Below the pieces are notes generated by a model, which saw nothing but the letters and a program-made list of their open reading frames with translations, was not told the origin of the DNA and ran no database searches. From Phoronis australis (Eukaryota > Phoronida > Phoronidae), in contig NMRA01001087.1 in assembly GCA_002633005.1 (NCBI GenBank), positions 13,441 to 58,028 on the forward strand: a DNA stretch of 44,588 nucleotides, written 5' to 3'. Positions 20,855 through 32,359 of this stretch are shown piece by piece. The position numbers and the translations under genes were made by a program. Every line of letters starts with the position of its first letter. The stretch's first letter is position 1.

Positions 20855-23800
20855 CTGTGACGGTAATGAATATAATAATTATTATAGAAACAATAGCCAA
20901 AATAGAAATATGCGTCCAACCTGTGGGCCTATATAGCGCCTATAAGACAAGCGCTTTAAAAACTGTTTACATTTTATTTGATTATTTCTGAGTTCCACCC
21001 CTTTAAGAGGTGATCATGCAACAGGGCCGTAGGGCCGTAGGAACCGGGGGGCCGTAGGGTGCACATGCCCCCAAAAATTTGCAAATTTTTATCGTGAAAT
21101 AGGCGAGGAACCGTGAGACAGTCGAGAAATGAAAGACTTCGAATACGGATAAGAGAGAAAGTTCAAAAGAACAATTCAAGTAACAACTTTAACAGCCCTA
21201 GCCAGGGCATTGTTGTTAGGGTCACCGTTTTTGCAGCATACATTTAGGACGTCTAAACATACTTGAAAACGTGCACTTTACTATTCACACATGTATTTCG
21301 AAATATTGAATAATGTGAAGCTTTTGTGGAGTATGTTACTTCACTTGATTTTTAAATTCTATGAGACAGTTTTGCAAAACCATATTTTTCCAGAGGCCCT
21401 GCTCTAGCATGGGATGATGAAGTCAATTTTCGTCCTATTTTTTCTATATTATTCTCTGAATTGTATATCATATGAGAAAAAATTATGGCCTGACAGATAA
21501 CATCAATTGCTGTGCATTTCCTGATTTTTGAAAAAAAATATATTCAGGGCCCCAGTCCTTGACGAGGGTCATTGATGACATTCAAGTGGCCACCCATTCC
21601 GTGTTTTTATTGACAAATTCTCATTGGGCCGCTCAAGGAGAGTGGTCCCAATGTCGAAATCGATTAGCTCTATTTTCCTGTTTTTGTGAAATCGAACAAC
21701 CGACTGTTGAGGAAGGTCACTTCTTGCAGGGTCACACAACGATGGAATGAATAGTCACCTTTTCAAGCTTCCATCTTAGGTGTCCCCTTTCACATGGCAC
21801 CCCTTTTCGGTGGGGCGGCTGAAACTAATTGTAACCTTTGTCCCTATATACTGTACATGTTAATCCGACACTGCCAAGTTTTCACAAGGGGACCTTGAGA
21901 TTCCAATTCACAAGAACGCAAAAAACAATACGTGCACAGCACAGCAGTATAAAGATATTTGACCCAAATAACCGAAAGTGGAAAACACAATAGGATTGAC
22001 CGAGATCAAAAAGGTGGAATTTTTAACCCCTGATAACCTCTGTGTTCTAATTACACAAAAAGACCATTTCCTATGGTTTGTTCTAAAATAATGTTTCTTT
22101 TTCCCTATATTATCACACGAATAAAATTTCTTTTGGAGATATCTGCTAGGAGTTGTTTGTAAGGTATACGCAAATATCGAAAATACAGTGGCTACGAGTT
22201 GTGATATCCCTGTGCATGTCGAACAGGGGTACGCAAAGTAAACGCAATAATAAATAAATATTTCCGGGTTATTTTAGTTAAAGTTGAATTCATGCACCGT
22301 TATAGGTACCTCTGAAATGAGCAAAAATACACCACAATAAGAATGCCCCCGTCTCCCATGTTCCCCGGGTTGCCCGTCAAATATCTGCGACAATACCTGT
22401 GGAAATTGTCTATAACATACTGTTTCGATTAAGAAATTCGTTGGTTTCTGATATACATGCTTCTGTATCTACGCAAATCGACATATTAAGAGATGATTTT
22501 GGCAATTGGAAGTTAATCTTTTAATAAATCATGGTGTTTCAGTGAATTTAGTTGCGTCCTAAATTTGGAAAAACTCTAAAATCCGATCCCCATGTAGTAA
22601 AGTGCACTCGGAAGATTTTTGCTTATCTAAAACTACTCTCAAAACACTGATGAAATTTAGGCAGATTCCAAAAATATACTCACAATTCAAATGACAATAA
22701 ATACATTCTTTTTGACTTACGTAGAATTTTTGTCGTTTGAAGTCACAAACAATCGATCAAAAAGGAATTAAGTCATTAAATCAAGGTGAAGGCATTGCTC
22801 ATGGAATCGATTGTTTGTTTCTGATTTACATGTTTATGAATCTACGAAAATGAACTGATTGATAGATGATTTTTTGAAAAATAAAAGGTAATCTTGAAAG
22901 AAATGGCAATGCTTCAAAGAATTTAGTTGCAAGCTGACATTGGGAAAATTCGATCTATCATCAGATCCCAAAATACTAAAGGACTTTTGTTCTTCTGAAA
23001 TAAGGTTCAAGGATACTGATGAATGTAGGACAGCTCTACAAATTGTACCAAAGTGATCTCACAAATCAAATGACAATAAACTGTTTATTGACTTAGCATC
23101 TAGATTAGTGAGTTTAATTTCACAAACCATAGATCGAAAAAGAAATTGAAGTACTTAAATAAATGAAATTAAACTCATTGCTCATCGACTTGGAAGGTTG
23201 TCTTTGTTTTCCTTTGATGTTTGTTGCTTCCAGTAGAAAAACGCAGTGAATTTTTGGTCTTCAAAACTGAGTCGTTTGCTTGCCAGTCGACGTGTGGTTA
23301 CTACACAGACACAGCAAATCATGAGTGACTGAAGTAAACATGCAGTGTGCCCGTGCAGAATCTTAGAGATCCACGAGAACTGAATTTGAAGTATATGCGT
23401 TGAAGTGTGAACATTTTTGGGACACACTCTGTATCAATATCCCCAGCCACCAGTCCCTGTTTTAAGAAAGGGGTTCTGAAATGGCCCCAAAGGCACTATA
23501 GCAGAGACCTTGGGAACTCACCATTCCAAACAATTCCTTAAAAGAGTGGACATGCGTGTAATAAAATGAATTATTCTCGAAACTGGATCATGATAAAACG
23601 AGCCTCGATCATAGAGTCAGCGCAGAAGGATAGGTACGACCTAATCTGCCTGTCTCGAGTGAATAATAGCTGAGCTGACCTGCGACTAGCTCTAGTTCAT
23701 TGAATTTCATATTTCCATACTTTTAGATCTCAGTTGCAGTTAACTGAGGCAGCTCCCTTCAGTGGGCTGGCTCAAGACCCATTCTTAGTGTCCATGATTG

Positions 23801-24786
23801 CCCTCCCATGTACGTGGCGGACGTGGAGGGGTTTTGGTACAAATATAGCGGCATCTGGAGCACGGGGGACGTGGTGGTGATAGGAAGGGGGGTAGGGTAG
23901 CGAAGTCGAATTGATATGTGCCCCCTGCCCCTCCAATAATTTTTGCCTTCCCACTGGCATGTGCAAGTACCTTGAATCATGCGGCATGTTCCATAGCAGG
24001 GGTGTACTCGAGAGCAAACTGGCAACGGGTCAACGTCGCCTTACAGATGCTAGAAGAAGTCTGTTTCTCGTTACTATTCTCTGTTATATTTGCGGTGGCG
24101 ACGATTTCATGATGAGTTTCATTTTACATAAATAAAAATACTGTCAGATTACAAAGTACCAGGAGTAACCATGCGATAAAGGGATAGCGTGTTACAAGAC
24201 TTACTTAAAAGTAGGTGAACTGAGTTTACAGGTCCTGTGACATGTTCATAATTGAATACCGATGTTGACGAGTGCGTTAGTTGCATTGTTCGGATATGAA
24301 TATTCTAAAGCACTTTATTCACGGAATGATCTGTAGAATGACGAATACCTGGATTTCTTCTACTGATCGTTAATTTCGTTTTGATAAAGAAAACCACTTT
24401 GAGTGACATTAGCCCTGGCTTGTTGTGTTTCCGCTTACACGGAACTGACCCCACGAGTAAATATTAAAAATGGGTGTCTTATTCACTGATGTTTAAAAAT
24501 CCTTCGAAATTTTTTTTTCGAATTCACAGGCTTGCGGCTTCAACGTGGTAACAATATCTTTTTATTAGTCAGAGCAATCTTATTTAAGGTGTAGATCTCA
24601 TAACCTGCCATGCTATCAATCGTAATTGATGCCTCGGCAGATTACCCGTGGGTTCTTCAAGTATAATTCTAATGAGGACAGTTAATACAGAAGGAAATAT
24701 TACATTTACAATTATTTTTAAGCTGGCACTCAATGCAAATGCGCTCTTGTCGGTATAAATTGTAGTTACCTAGCTTCAGTACTCAC
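20855..24786. other. Intron (3.9 kb) with repeats
   Basis: Contains a C/G-rich CAGGGCCGTAGG block at about 21024-21075 that resembles a hAT-type transposon end, a 375-bp diverged tandem duplication (separate entry) and no exon I could identify. Frames at 23182-23427 and 23759-24135 are not domain-bearing. Confidence 0.6.
22436..23190. repeat. Diverged tandem duplication, period about 375 bp
   Basis: Unit 1 (about 22436-22808) and unit 2 (about 22809-23190) share many ordered blocks: GTTTCTGATATACATG / GTTTCTGATTTACATG, GAATTTAGTTGC, TCAAATGACAATAAA, CATTGCTCATGGA / CATTGCTCATCGA. Non-coding. Confidence 0.7.
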
Positions 24787-24922
24787 CCCCTGAATATTTA
24801 GATAACAACAGACGTGCCACGTCGCCTGGGTCTTGCCAGCTTGCCTCTGCGTAGATGTAAGAATGGAAGGGGGGCCCTTCGTAAGCGTAAGTAGGTCCCG
24901 TGTATGGAGTTGGTGTGGGAGA
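24787..24922 (-). CDS. MAM domain 2, second exon
   Basis: 136 bp, acceptor TGTTTAAAG, donor GGGG|gtgagt, phase 0 in and 1 out. Reads SPTPTPYTGPTYAYEGPPFH, then SYIYAEASW and VARLLLSKYSG. This is the MAM signature TGP, then a G/P turn, then Y-x-Y-x-E-A-S, then A-x-L-x-S. It joins 28855-29031 after SWSQRK. Length and phases are identical in type to exon 35784-35907 of MAM 1. Confidence 0.93.
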
Positions 24923-25677
24923 CTTTAAACACAAATGCATGCACACGAGATTAATTTCAGTGTTAGTAAAATGCATTCCTAGATCATTCTTATCTACATG
25001 TAGGAGTCAAGGAGTCGAGACTGAAAAACAGTGGTTCGTCAACAGCACGAGAGCTTGCAGTACTTAACTTCATTCTTATTCTCAAAAGGTGTATATGCAA
25101 GACCAAACTTCTTCAGTTAATAATGGGAAACTCACAAGTAAAAGATTCAAACATTGAAACAACGAAAGGAAAAGTTTGCCAAACAATCTCGTCGAAGCTC
25201 ATAAGAACACGTGTACGACCTGGTAATTTGAACAATAGTTATACTGTACATATCTCCAGCGTCCATTGAGCTTGATTCACTTTTCAGCTTTATACGGAGA
25301 CCCGCAGATTATGGTCGAAATGTTTTAACACCGGCAACTAATTTAGCTACTGCTAGCTCACTATTAGTTTCGTCTGATTATGACCGCAATATGCTTCGAA
25401 ATTTTATTAAAGACCTAGTATGTATTATTTTTTGAAACTTGCTACGTAGAATGGAGGTTTAAACAATCTGATGCTCTCCAAAACTTGAGGAGCATTTGCT
25501 TCCGTGATGTTGAATACCGTCACTGCTGCCACACAAAAATGCGAGAACAGAAACCTGATAAAAGTTAAATGATTACCTTTTATACCACAATATCAGATTG
25601 GAATGACCAATACAACCGTTAAATAAACCCCTTCAGTTGTGTAACGGCATTCAAGAACATTTTGGCGGGAAACCGAG

Positions 25678-25743
25678 GCCGGTTTCGTACCCGCTCCGCA
25701 ATAGTTTCGGGCCGTCGACTTTACCACTGGACCACTCTGCGGC
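25678..25743 (-). mobile_element. tRNA-derived SINE head, unit A
   Basis: The minus strand reads GCCGCAGAGTGGTCCAGTGG, then TAAAGTCGACGG, and about 30 bases on GGGTACGAAACCGG. These correspond to the internal pol III promoter boxes A (AGTGGTCCAGTGG) and B (GGTACGAAACC against GGTTCGANNCC). The arms do not fold as a perfect tRNA, and the sequence continues into repeat DNA, so it is a SINE-like relic and not a tRNA gene. Confidence 0.5.
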
Positions 25744-26190
25744 TGACGTCATTGAACGTGAAAATAGAATACTTAAGTGAGCACGCTCAACAATCGCATG
25801 TTCAACAAACGGCAATGTACCGACATTTATACGCTATGGAAAAAGACGCATAATTTCCATAAAACGATATTTTAGTTCAGTTAAATTTATTTCCCAATTT
25901 CTCTCGCTTATAAATCTTCGATCTCCAATTTGAAAAGGGGTATCCTGTCGGCGGGATCCTTTGACTTGGGCATTATACTCAGTAACCTGTGGTAATCTAC
26001 TGCAGCAGACGATATTTTCCCGGTCGAAGCTTAGCGTGGTTAAATGTGTAAAAATCAAGACTAGTTGCTAAACCTGAATTTATATACTCACTTTATTTCT
26101 GTTCTGTTTAAATTTTCAATTGCTTTTGAATAAACTATAATTTTGACAAAAATAACTCGACTTTTCTCAAAAGGTCAAGATATCCGACAC

Positions 26191-26597
26191 CAGGGCCCCG
26201 TCTCTAATCTTTGTACTCGAAACGTACTCGAAACTATTTTTGGCAATTTCTCTACTCCTTTTGTGCGAACTTAAGATAATTGGTTATCAGACTGTGCTCG
26301 AATACATTATAGTGTATGCATAGGAGTTTCTAGTTCAAGTTTGCCCTTGAAGACCCTTATATTCGTGCTACAAACTCGAGTAAAAACTCGAAATTTTGAG
26401 TTCAAACTCGAACTTATTGCTTTAATATTGGGTTTACAAACTGTGAACTAAGAGCAATAAATTATCTAAGTAAGTTATTGTGTACTCGAGCATAGAATAA
26501 TAGACACTTATCTTGAGTTCGCCCAAAAGTTGAGTAGAAAATGCCAAACCTAATTTCGAGTTCCATTTCGAGTAAAAAGATTGGAGACCGGGCCCAG
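26191..26597. mobile_element. Foldback DNA element inserted in unit A
   Basis: Left end GGCCCCGTCTCTAATCTTTG; right end reverse complemented GGCCCGGTCTCCAATCTTTT. The pairing continues inward: TACTCGAAA, TTTGGCA, GCGAACT-AAGATAA and GCTCGA-TACA occur in the same order in both arms, so each arm is over 100 bp of imperfect inverted repeat. The equivalent place in unit B (about 27447-27465) lacks it, so this is a filled and empty site pair. The terminal CAGGGCC/CTGGGCC is hAT-like, but a target duplication is not clear. Confidence 0.7.
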
Positions 26598-26703
26598 GCC
26601 TCTGACATAGAAAGTAGTTACAAAGCCGAGGCCAGTCGAGAAAGGTAGATCGTTTCATCGCAGTGTTTCACGTTCAGTATGTGGTAAAAATAGATTATTA
26701 CAT

Positions 26704-26819
26704 GTTATCCCCCTTATCTAGAGCCCTCGTGGATTTTGGAGCATTATCGGTCTCGGGGTTAACGCCCTCGGGCGATAATTTTCCAAAATCCACTCGGGCT
26801 CTAGATTATGGGAGATAAC
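26704..26819. repeat. Long hairpin, unit A
   Basis: Arms of about 46 bases, left starting GTTATCCCCCTTATCTAGAG and right ending in its complement CTCTAGATTATGGGAGATAAC, around a short C/G-rich centre. The stem includes GAGCCCTCGTGGATTTTGGA. Confidence 0.75.
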
Positions 26820-26941
26820 GACTTCGCCATTTAATATTCTATGTTTATACCACATTATAAGCCTGAAATGGTAAATACAATCGTTAAATAACCCATTTAG
26901 TTATTTACCGCCCGTTGAATGACATTTTGGCGGAACCTGTG

Positions 26942-27010
26942 ACCGGTTTCGAACCTATATTCAGCACGAGATTTGAGTCGTCGACTTTACCTCTACACCA
27001 CTCAGCAATT
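26942..27010 (-). mobile_element. tRNA-derived SINE head, unit B
   Basis: Minus strand: GCTGAGTGGTGTAGAGGTAA (box A-like) followed about 30 bases on by GGTTCGAAACCGG, a perfect match to the box B consensus GGTTCGANNCC. It is the counterpart of the head in unit A. Confidence 0.55.
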
Positions 27011-27570
27011 GACGTCATCGAACGTGAACATAGAATACTTACTTGAGCACGCTCAACAATCGCATGTTTAACAAACGGCATTGTGCCGACATTTATACGC
27101 TATGAAAAATTTCAATTTCAATAAAAACACTATCATTAACTTAATAAAGTCTATCTGTCATTCACTCTCATTTATAAACCGTCGATCTCCAGGTTGGATG
27201 CGAGTGACATTTCGTCGGGATCCTATGACTTGGATATTTTACTCAGTAACCAGTGATAACCTATTTTGGCAGACGCTATTTTCACGGTGGAAGCTTAGCA
27301 TGATAACACGTGTAGTAAGTTAGACTGATTGCTTAAAATTATTTCACAAAATCACTTTATTTCTATTTTATTTCAATTCTTATTTGGTTTTAAGTAAAAA
27401 CATCATTTTAAAAAGAATAACTCGGCGTTTCTAAATTGGTCACGACCTCCGACCCCGGTGTCTGACATAGAAAATAATTACAAAAGTCGAGGGGAAACGA
27501 GAAAGGTAGATCGATTCGTTGCGATGTTTATCGTTCCGTATGTGGTATAAATACATTATTACATGTTCTC

Positions 27571-27664
27571 AGTCGTTATCCCCCTTATATAGAGCCCTCG
27601 TGGATTTTGGAGAATTATCTGTTACAAAATCCACTCGGGCTCTAGATTGCGGTGGATAACGACT
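27571..27664. repeat. Long hairpin, unit B
   Basis: Arms start AGTCGTTATCCCCCTTATAT and end GGTGGATAACGACT. The outer ends AGTCGTTATCC / GGATAACGACT are perfectly complementary. It shares GAGCCCTCGTGGATTTTGGA with the unit A hairpin. Confidence 0.75.
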
Positions 27665-27787
27665 TTGCCGAGTATTAATCTATATTTATCCGGAAAACCC
27701 ACTGAAGGAACATCTTAACATTATTAAAAACGTCAGTGAATGGTAAATACCCACCTATCCTCACCTGACCCATGTACATATATGCGC

Positions 27788-27852
27788 AGTTAAAGACCTG
27801 GGCAGGAATCTAATCTCAGAACTCTAAATCCCAATCCTTAACGACAATTCCG
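27788..27852 (-). mobile_element. Degenerate tRNA-like SINE head
   Basis: Minus strand: GTCGTTAAGGATTGGGATTT (box A-like) followed by TCTGAGATTAGATTCCTGCC (box B-like, GATTAGATTCC). Unrelated in detail to the two heads at 25.7 and 27.0 kb. Weak. Confidence 0.35.
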
Positions 27853-28297
27853 TTCTATTTAGGTACAAACTAAACCTAAATACTCGTGGTTAATGGAAAT
27901 TGTGCTTACACGCATACTTTTTAGGGCCAGTTTGCCATTGGAGACCTAAAGATTCAAACACCGACGTACTTCATGAAGAATGAGACGGGTGAATTAAGTA
28001 TAAAATAAAATAAAACCGGAAATTTTACCCGAATTTCGAAAGTAGACGACGGGTACGTAAGATGGCTCAAGACCACGCAGTTACAAGCAAATGTATCGTG
28101 AGTACAAAGTGGTGGCCAATGAAATGATTGGTCGGTTAGGTTAAATTATGGGATACAATTTTTTGTTCCCGATTACCTAAAGGCTTCTTGCGACAAGGGC
28201 TAAATGTTTTGACTGCACGGAACGCACACGTGGTTTCATTTGATACAACATTTTTACGTTTTTAGATGACTCATCCAATCTATGTTGAATATGTACG

Positions 28298-28554
28298 CAT
28301 GCGCGAATTGGGCTCGGAGGGTTGGAACCCCCCACCCCCATTTGGCAAATTGGGCTAAAAGGTCCGCCCCAGTGAAAATAGTCCGTGTAAAACGACACAA
28401 ACGTCCAAAAAAGGACATAGGAAATCGGCGCAGATGCACAATTCTTACGCCTGAACCTAACGGCCCCGTTTTTCTTTTTTTAGTCCTTGTTGAATTCGTT
28501 GTCCCCATACCGAGAAATTCGACCCCCCTATATTTTAGGCTGGGTGCGCGCATG
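28298..28554. mobile_element. Small non-autonomous DNA transposon (MITE), copy 3
   Basis: 257 bp, begins CATGCGCG and ends CTGGGTGCGCGCATG. It is flanked on both sides by the identical six bases TGTACG (28292-28297 and 28555-28560), which is good evidence for a 6-bp target duplication. Internal CCATTTGGCAAATTGGGC and AAAAGGTCCGCC match copy 2. Confidence 0.8.
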
Positions 28555-28854
28555 TGTACGTAAGATATAGTGAACTCAATTTCGTAATAGTCATTTTCCC
28601 CGTTATGAGGCAGAAGCACTAACCATTTAGGAATGAACAGTGGCAGCAGTTGGTCGTTGATGTTGGAATGCTTTTATGGGATTGAAACTAGATTTTCCAT
28701 TTCGCAGGTGGAGATTTTGGTCGCACATGCAAGCTAATGCCTTGGGATCTACAAAACACAGTCTAGAACTTCACACTGCAAGTGCCTCCTGTGTGACAAA
28801 CTATTACCAAACACCCCCAGTCGATTGACGGATATTCGGGGTTAGCCAACTCAC

Positions 28855-29031
28855 TTTTCTTTGCGACCAGCTGTAATCTGCCTTTGGATCGTTGAAGAAC
28901 TTCCCGCACAGGTAGCCTGTTTCAAAGTCACATGACAGGACCAACTTGGAAACATCCAGCTTTTTCATCACAAAGCTATCCAGGGCGATGTCGCCTTTCC
29001 CCGATTTATATTTTGTTCCAGTGATGACAAG
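28855..29031 (-). CDS. End of MAM 1 and start of MAM 2 (one exon)
   Basis: 177 bp (59 codons), acceptor CTTGTTACAG, donor AGAAAA|gtgagt, phase 0 on both sides. It reads LVITGTKYKSGKGDIALDSF, the end of MAM 1 with the hallmark GDIALD. After VMKKLDVSKLVL comes SCDFETGYLCG and DYSWSQRK, the first part of MAM 2 (C-x-FE-x5-C, then W). The two domains therefore abut with almost no linker. The final cysteine that usually closes a MAM domain (L-x-x-G-C) is absent before MAM 2. Confidence 0.93.
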
Positions 29032-29116
29032 CTGTAACAAGTCAAATGTCAATTGTAGAATGGGATAGCTTTCTATCGACAGATATTTTTGACTTGATGC
29101 CGTTCGTGTTTATCTG

Positions 29117-29212
29117 TATTTGTGCGTGCGCGCGCGTGTGTGTGTGTGTGCGTGAGTGCTTGCGTGCATGCGTGCGTGTTAGCGTGTGCGTGTGCGTGTT
29201 TCCGTGTACGTA
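29117..29212. repeat. (TG/CG)n microsatellite
   Basis: An imperfect alternating run (TGTGCGTGCGCGCGCGTGTG and on). Short low-complexity repeat in an intron. Confidence 0.85.
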
Positions 29213-30970
29213 TGCTTTCAACTCCAGGCTCTCATCCTGCTAGTTTGTTTAGTATGACGTCAGTTTCACGTGTTGGACCCATTTAAGTTGAAGTGACAAC
29301 ATCAAAAACAAACATCAAATTCATGTATCGCTCCTTAGTATTAAGTATGTGTAAAAAACAGCAAGGTTATTAGCTGGTATTCTTATTTCTTTCGAACTCC
29401 CCAACTTCCCGGGAACACATACAATTGTTACAAGCGTTGTCGATGCACACCGATTAATCCAAACACACAACTTCTGAGATATTTCAAGTGCTAAAATGCC
29501 CCCGTGAAAAACTCACAAAACAAGCAAATTTTTTGAAAATGTGATGTGACATTTCTAGTTTGATTTGTGGATCTATATTTCGTCACAATTATGGTATATA
29601 CGACATCATTAAATATCTGAACAAATCTTGCATTGGCTCGCTTTTGCATGGTGGGCACCACATTAGAACTGAAATTACTTGTAAAGCTACATTTTAGTCA
29701 TGCGAGATGGGATTAAAGAGGGTTTGATGACTTAAGCACAGGCTGATCACACACCTGTACACGCTGTCATCCGCGACGGCCTCCTTCGTTTGACCTACTC
29801 ATTTATCTCACTTCACAGCAGTTACATGTAATATAACTTTGACAACCTAGTCTTTATTATCGACCCCAGTGGCGAATTACCATGAGGCCCTCTAGCGAAG
29901 AGCAACGACGAGAAGTACATAATCAGGCAGCAAGAAATTTCGGATTATGGAGGGCAAGTTTTCGAAGTGGACTGCTGATGAGATTCGTATGAAAATTGTC
30001 AATACTAATTGCTCTCTGAATGGTACATCAGAACGCTGTAAGGAATTTCGTTTACGTTGTTCTACTTTTACATGGGAGGCTGTTCGAAACAAGACTTCTT
30101 TATTTGTCACGTTATCCCCCGTGAATGCGTGGGCGCAGTCCGTCATTGACTGATGCTAATAGCTTTCGTTGCCATGAGACTACCGGTTGGGGTTATTTGC
30201 GGAAGTAATGTCTGTTGTATACACTTGGGTCAATTTCAACACCAATTACACTTGATTGATAAACAACTTGCTATCTCTGTTGCTGGGTCACAGTTGCATA
30301 GACACTTGATGAAGTCGGTAACTTCTGGTTCTGTAACTGCTGGCCGTATAACTGTGCAACCTTCAATAAGTCGTGCCTGCGTAGTTATAGATCCTTACAA
30401 TGTACTGAAATTTTCCACCATTCAAGTACATCCACGAACTTTTAGAATCAAGCCTATCCATCTATAAATGATATGATAGGCTCTAGAACTGTCCAGGGCA
30501 TGGTTTTATGTGATGAGTAAACAATATGCTAGCACCTTAAAGAGTGTTTTCAAGTATTATGTTGGCAGACTACATATTCATTGGCCTGTCAAAAATAGGT
30601 GTAGTCGATTGAATACTGATTGCTACAGCCGAAAAAATTGTGTAACTAAAATCAATGTCAGTCTATTCTAGAAAAACATGCCTTTTGGAGAAAAATCATT
30701 TTTAACTCACAATTATCTAGCATGCACAAAATCTTTTATTTCGTAAGGACATTCTTACGTTCCCGAGTTTGTTAATTGTTAGTCGGGTCAGATAGTCTGC
30801 ACTTTAGATATACCTGGGATATCCTTGGCATGGATCTCATAATTCAGGAGCACCAATGCCCATCGCATAACTCATGGACTCTCAACAGTGGATGTACTAC
30901 AACAGTTTGTCGTCTCTATGCATCACGAACTCCGCTTTTTATAGATACAAGTGGAAAAATTTAACAATGT
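29213..30970. other. Intronic DNA, no exon recognised
   Basis: Part of the intron between 33522 and 29031. Overlapping frames on both strands at 29892-30467 have no recognisable domain. Confidence 0.4.
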
Positions 30971-30979
30971 ATGCTATTG

Positions 30980-31620
30980 CCTAACACCTCCTGTGCATCA
31001 GGGATCTGCATCAGCTTGTGGTCATCCAAAGCATTCTGCTTCGTTCCCATCCGATGTCCAAAAAACTCCAATCATTGACAGTCAATGCCGCGCTTCGACG
31101 TTCTTATAATGAAACCTGCTTGTCTTACTCGCTGAAACAAGTCGTTCAATTTACGGAGACGTTCTTCCCAGGTGGTTGTGTGCAGTAGTACATCATCGGC
31201 ATACATGTGCTGTTCGAAGTCATCTACACCCGTTAACTTCCTCTGCATCATATGGTCACCGAGCTCAACAGGCCTAAATGCATCGTGTTTACTACTAACG
31301 GCCACCAGGACTTATGAATGGCGTGTCTTTATTTTCACGTGCTTTATCAACGGTAATATACCTGTAGCATTTCTTGACGTTATTCGGGGCTGCACATTAG
31401 TTCGTTGGTTACCACATTCAGGCACTCGTTGTCAAAACTGAAGCTTGCAGTAGCATCCGTTTTATCTGCCAACAGTGCAGTTTCGATATAACATGAAGAT
31501 TCAATAACACCCACCTTCAACATCTGCTGTATTTCCTTCTTCAATAGGTCAATAGTAGAAGGCATCTGATGTGGTATCATTCTCACCGGCTATTCTGTAG
31601 TCAACTCATCTGCAATCTCG
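30980..31620 (-). pseudogene. Ty3/Gypsy-type reverse transcriptase relic
   Basis: On the minus strand, from about 31590 down: IPHQMPSTIDLLKKEIQQML with KVGVIESS, the entry region of Gypsy-type reverse transcriptase. Then MYADDVLLHTTTWEERLRKL at about 31215, the catalytic YADD region followed by the usual helix. Then FFGHRMGTKQNALDDHKLMQ near 31060, matching the FGH-x-hG part after the active site. Frame changes and stops separate the parts, and the segment between LN-x-VT and YADD is missing or scrambled. It is a dead copy in an intron of the CUB/MAM gene, in the same orientation. Confidence 0.75.
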
Positions 31621-31931
31621 CTTCGACAAGGTCACGCTTTTCAATCAATACAACACGTAACTGTGCAGCTTCTTACCTGTCTTCGATACTTTCTGTCGTG
31701 TGTTTTTGATACGCGTTCAACCGATCGGCAGGCAATAGCTCAGTCATGCAGTTGAAATAGACCTTGTACTCCATACAGATGACAGCTTCCTTTTACTTTA
31801 CATACATATCGTATCTTCAACTTTATGGAAGGCGTATTGTGATATGTGCGAGGTAACGACGGTCTTTGCTCCCCTCGAAACTATCTGTCTCTGGAATTAT
31901 TGTCACGGCAATGCTTCCGTTGGCACTCGAC

Positions 31932-32340
31932 TTAAAACAAGCTTTCCCTAACCATTTCACGTGTTTCCTCCAGGCGGTTCCTGAGATTGAATATGCAGGT
32001 ACCTATTTGGAAACTCGTCGATGTCCAGTGGCCAATCAGAATCTGTATAAAGCCTCTCCACATGTCCAACCGTACAGCAACACAAGAGGGTGAAAATTCT
32101 GTTGTGGGACGAGCTCCTTCCCTGTAAGCGAATAGGGCGGCTAGCAGATAAGGTCCCATAACCTTCGTCTCTTATGACATATTTTCCTCAGCATGGCGTT
32201 CAAAACGCCATTGATTCTCTCACGGTCCACCCTTACAGCGTGGGTCAAAACGAGAGTCGTGCGCAGCTGTTGTCCACTCACATGTCTGCTGACTTATATA
32301 CGCCGGGAAACTTGTTCCTCGATCACTCTGGAACTTTCGT
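31932..32340 (-). pseudogene. Retrotransposon integrase relic
   Basis: On the minus strand: ERINGVLNAMLRKICHKRRR near 32200, matching the ER-x-N-x-x-LK-x-ML part of retroviral-type integrases. Then, in another frame, GPYLLAALFAYRE followed by FSPS, matching YLLAALFAYRE...GFSPFELLYGR. Further upstream (about 32240-32290) is a garbled YHP-C-G region. Stops and frameshifts are present. It is on the same strand as the reverse transcriptase relic but 5' of it, the reverse of the usual Gypsy order. Confidence 0.65.
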
Positions 32341-32359
32341 AGGAACCCTACTCTGTTGA

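Larger units (their letters stand above)
25578..27690. repeat. Tandem duplication of a 0.85-1.26 kb unit
   Basis: Unit A (about 25578-26842) and unit B (about 26843-27690) share, in order: TTTATACCACA, a tRNA-like head, TAGAATACTTA, CGCTCAACAATCGCATGTT, GACATTTATACGCTATG, GGAAGCTTAGC-like, TCTGACATAGAAA and a hairpin with arms around GAGCCCTCGTGGATTTTGGA. Unit A is longer because of a roughly 405-bp foldback insertion (26191-26597). The whole block lies in an intron of the CUB/MAM gene. Confidence 0.8.

Noticed and set aside
21022-21090. CAGGGCCGTAGG block as a definite hAT element
   Set aside because: Only one end-like sequence was seen. No paired inverted end or 8-bp target duplication could be shown.
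25678-25743. Considered as a functional tRNA gene
   Set aside because: Box A and B are present, but the stems do not pair properly, and a diverged copy continues into the same repeat DNA in unit B.
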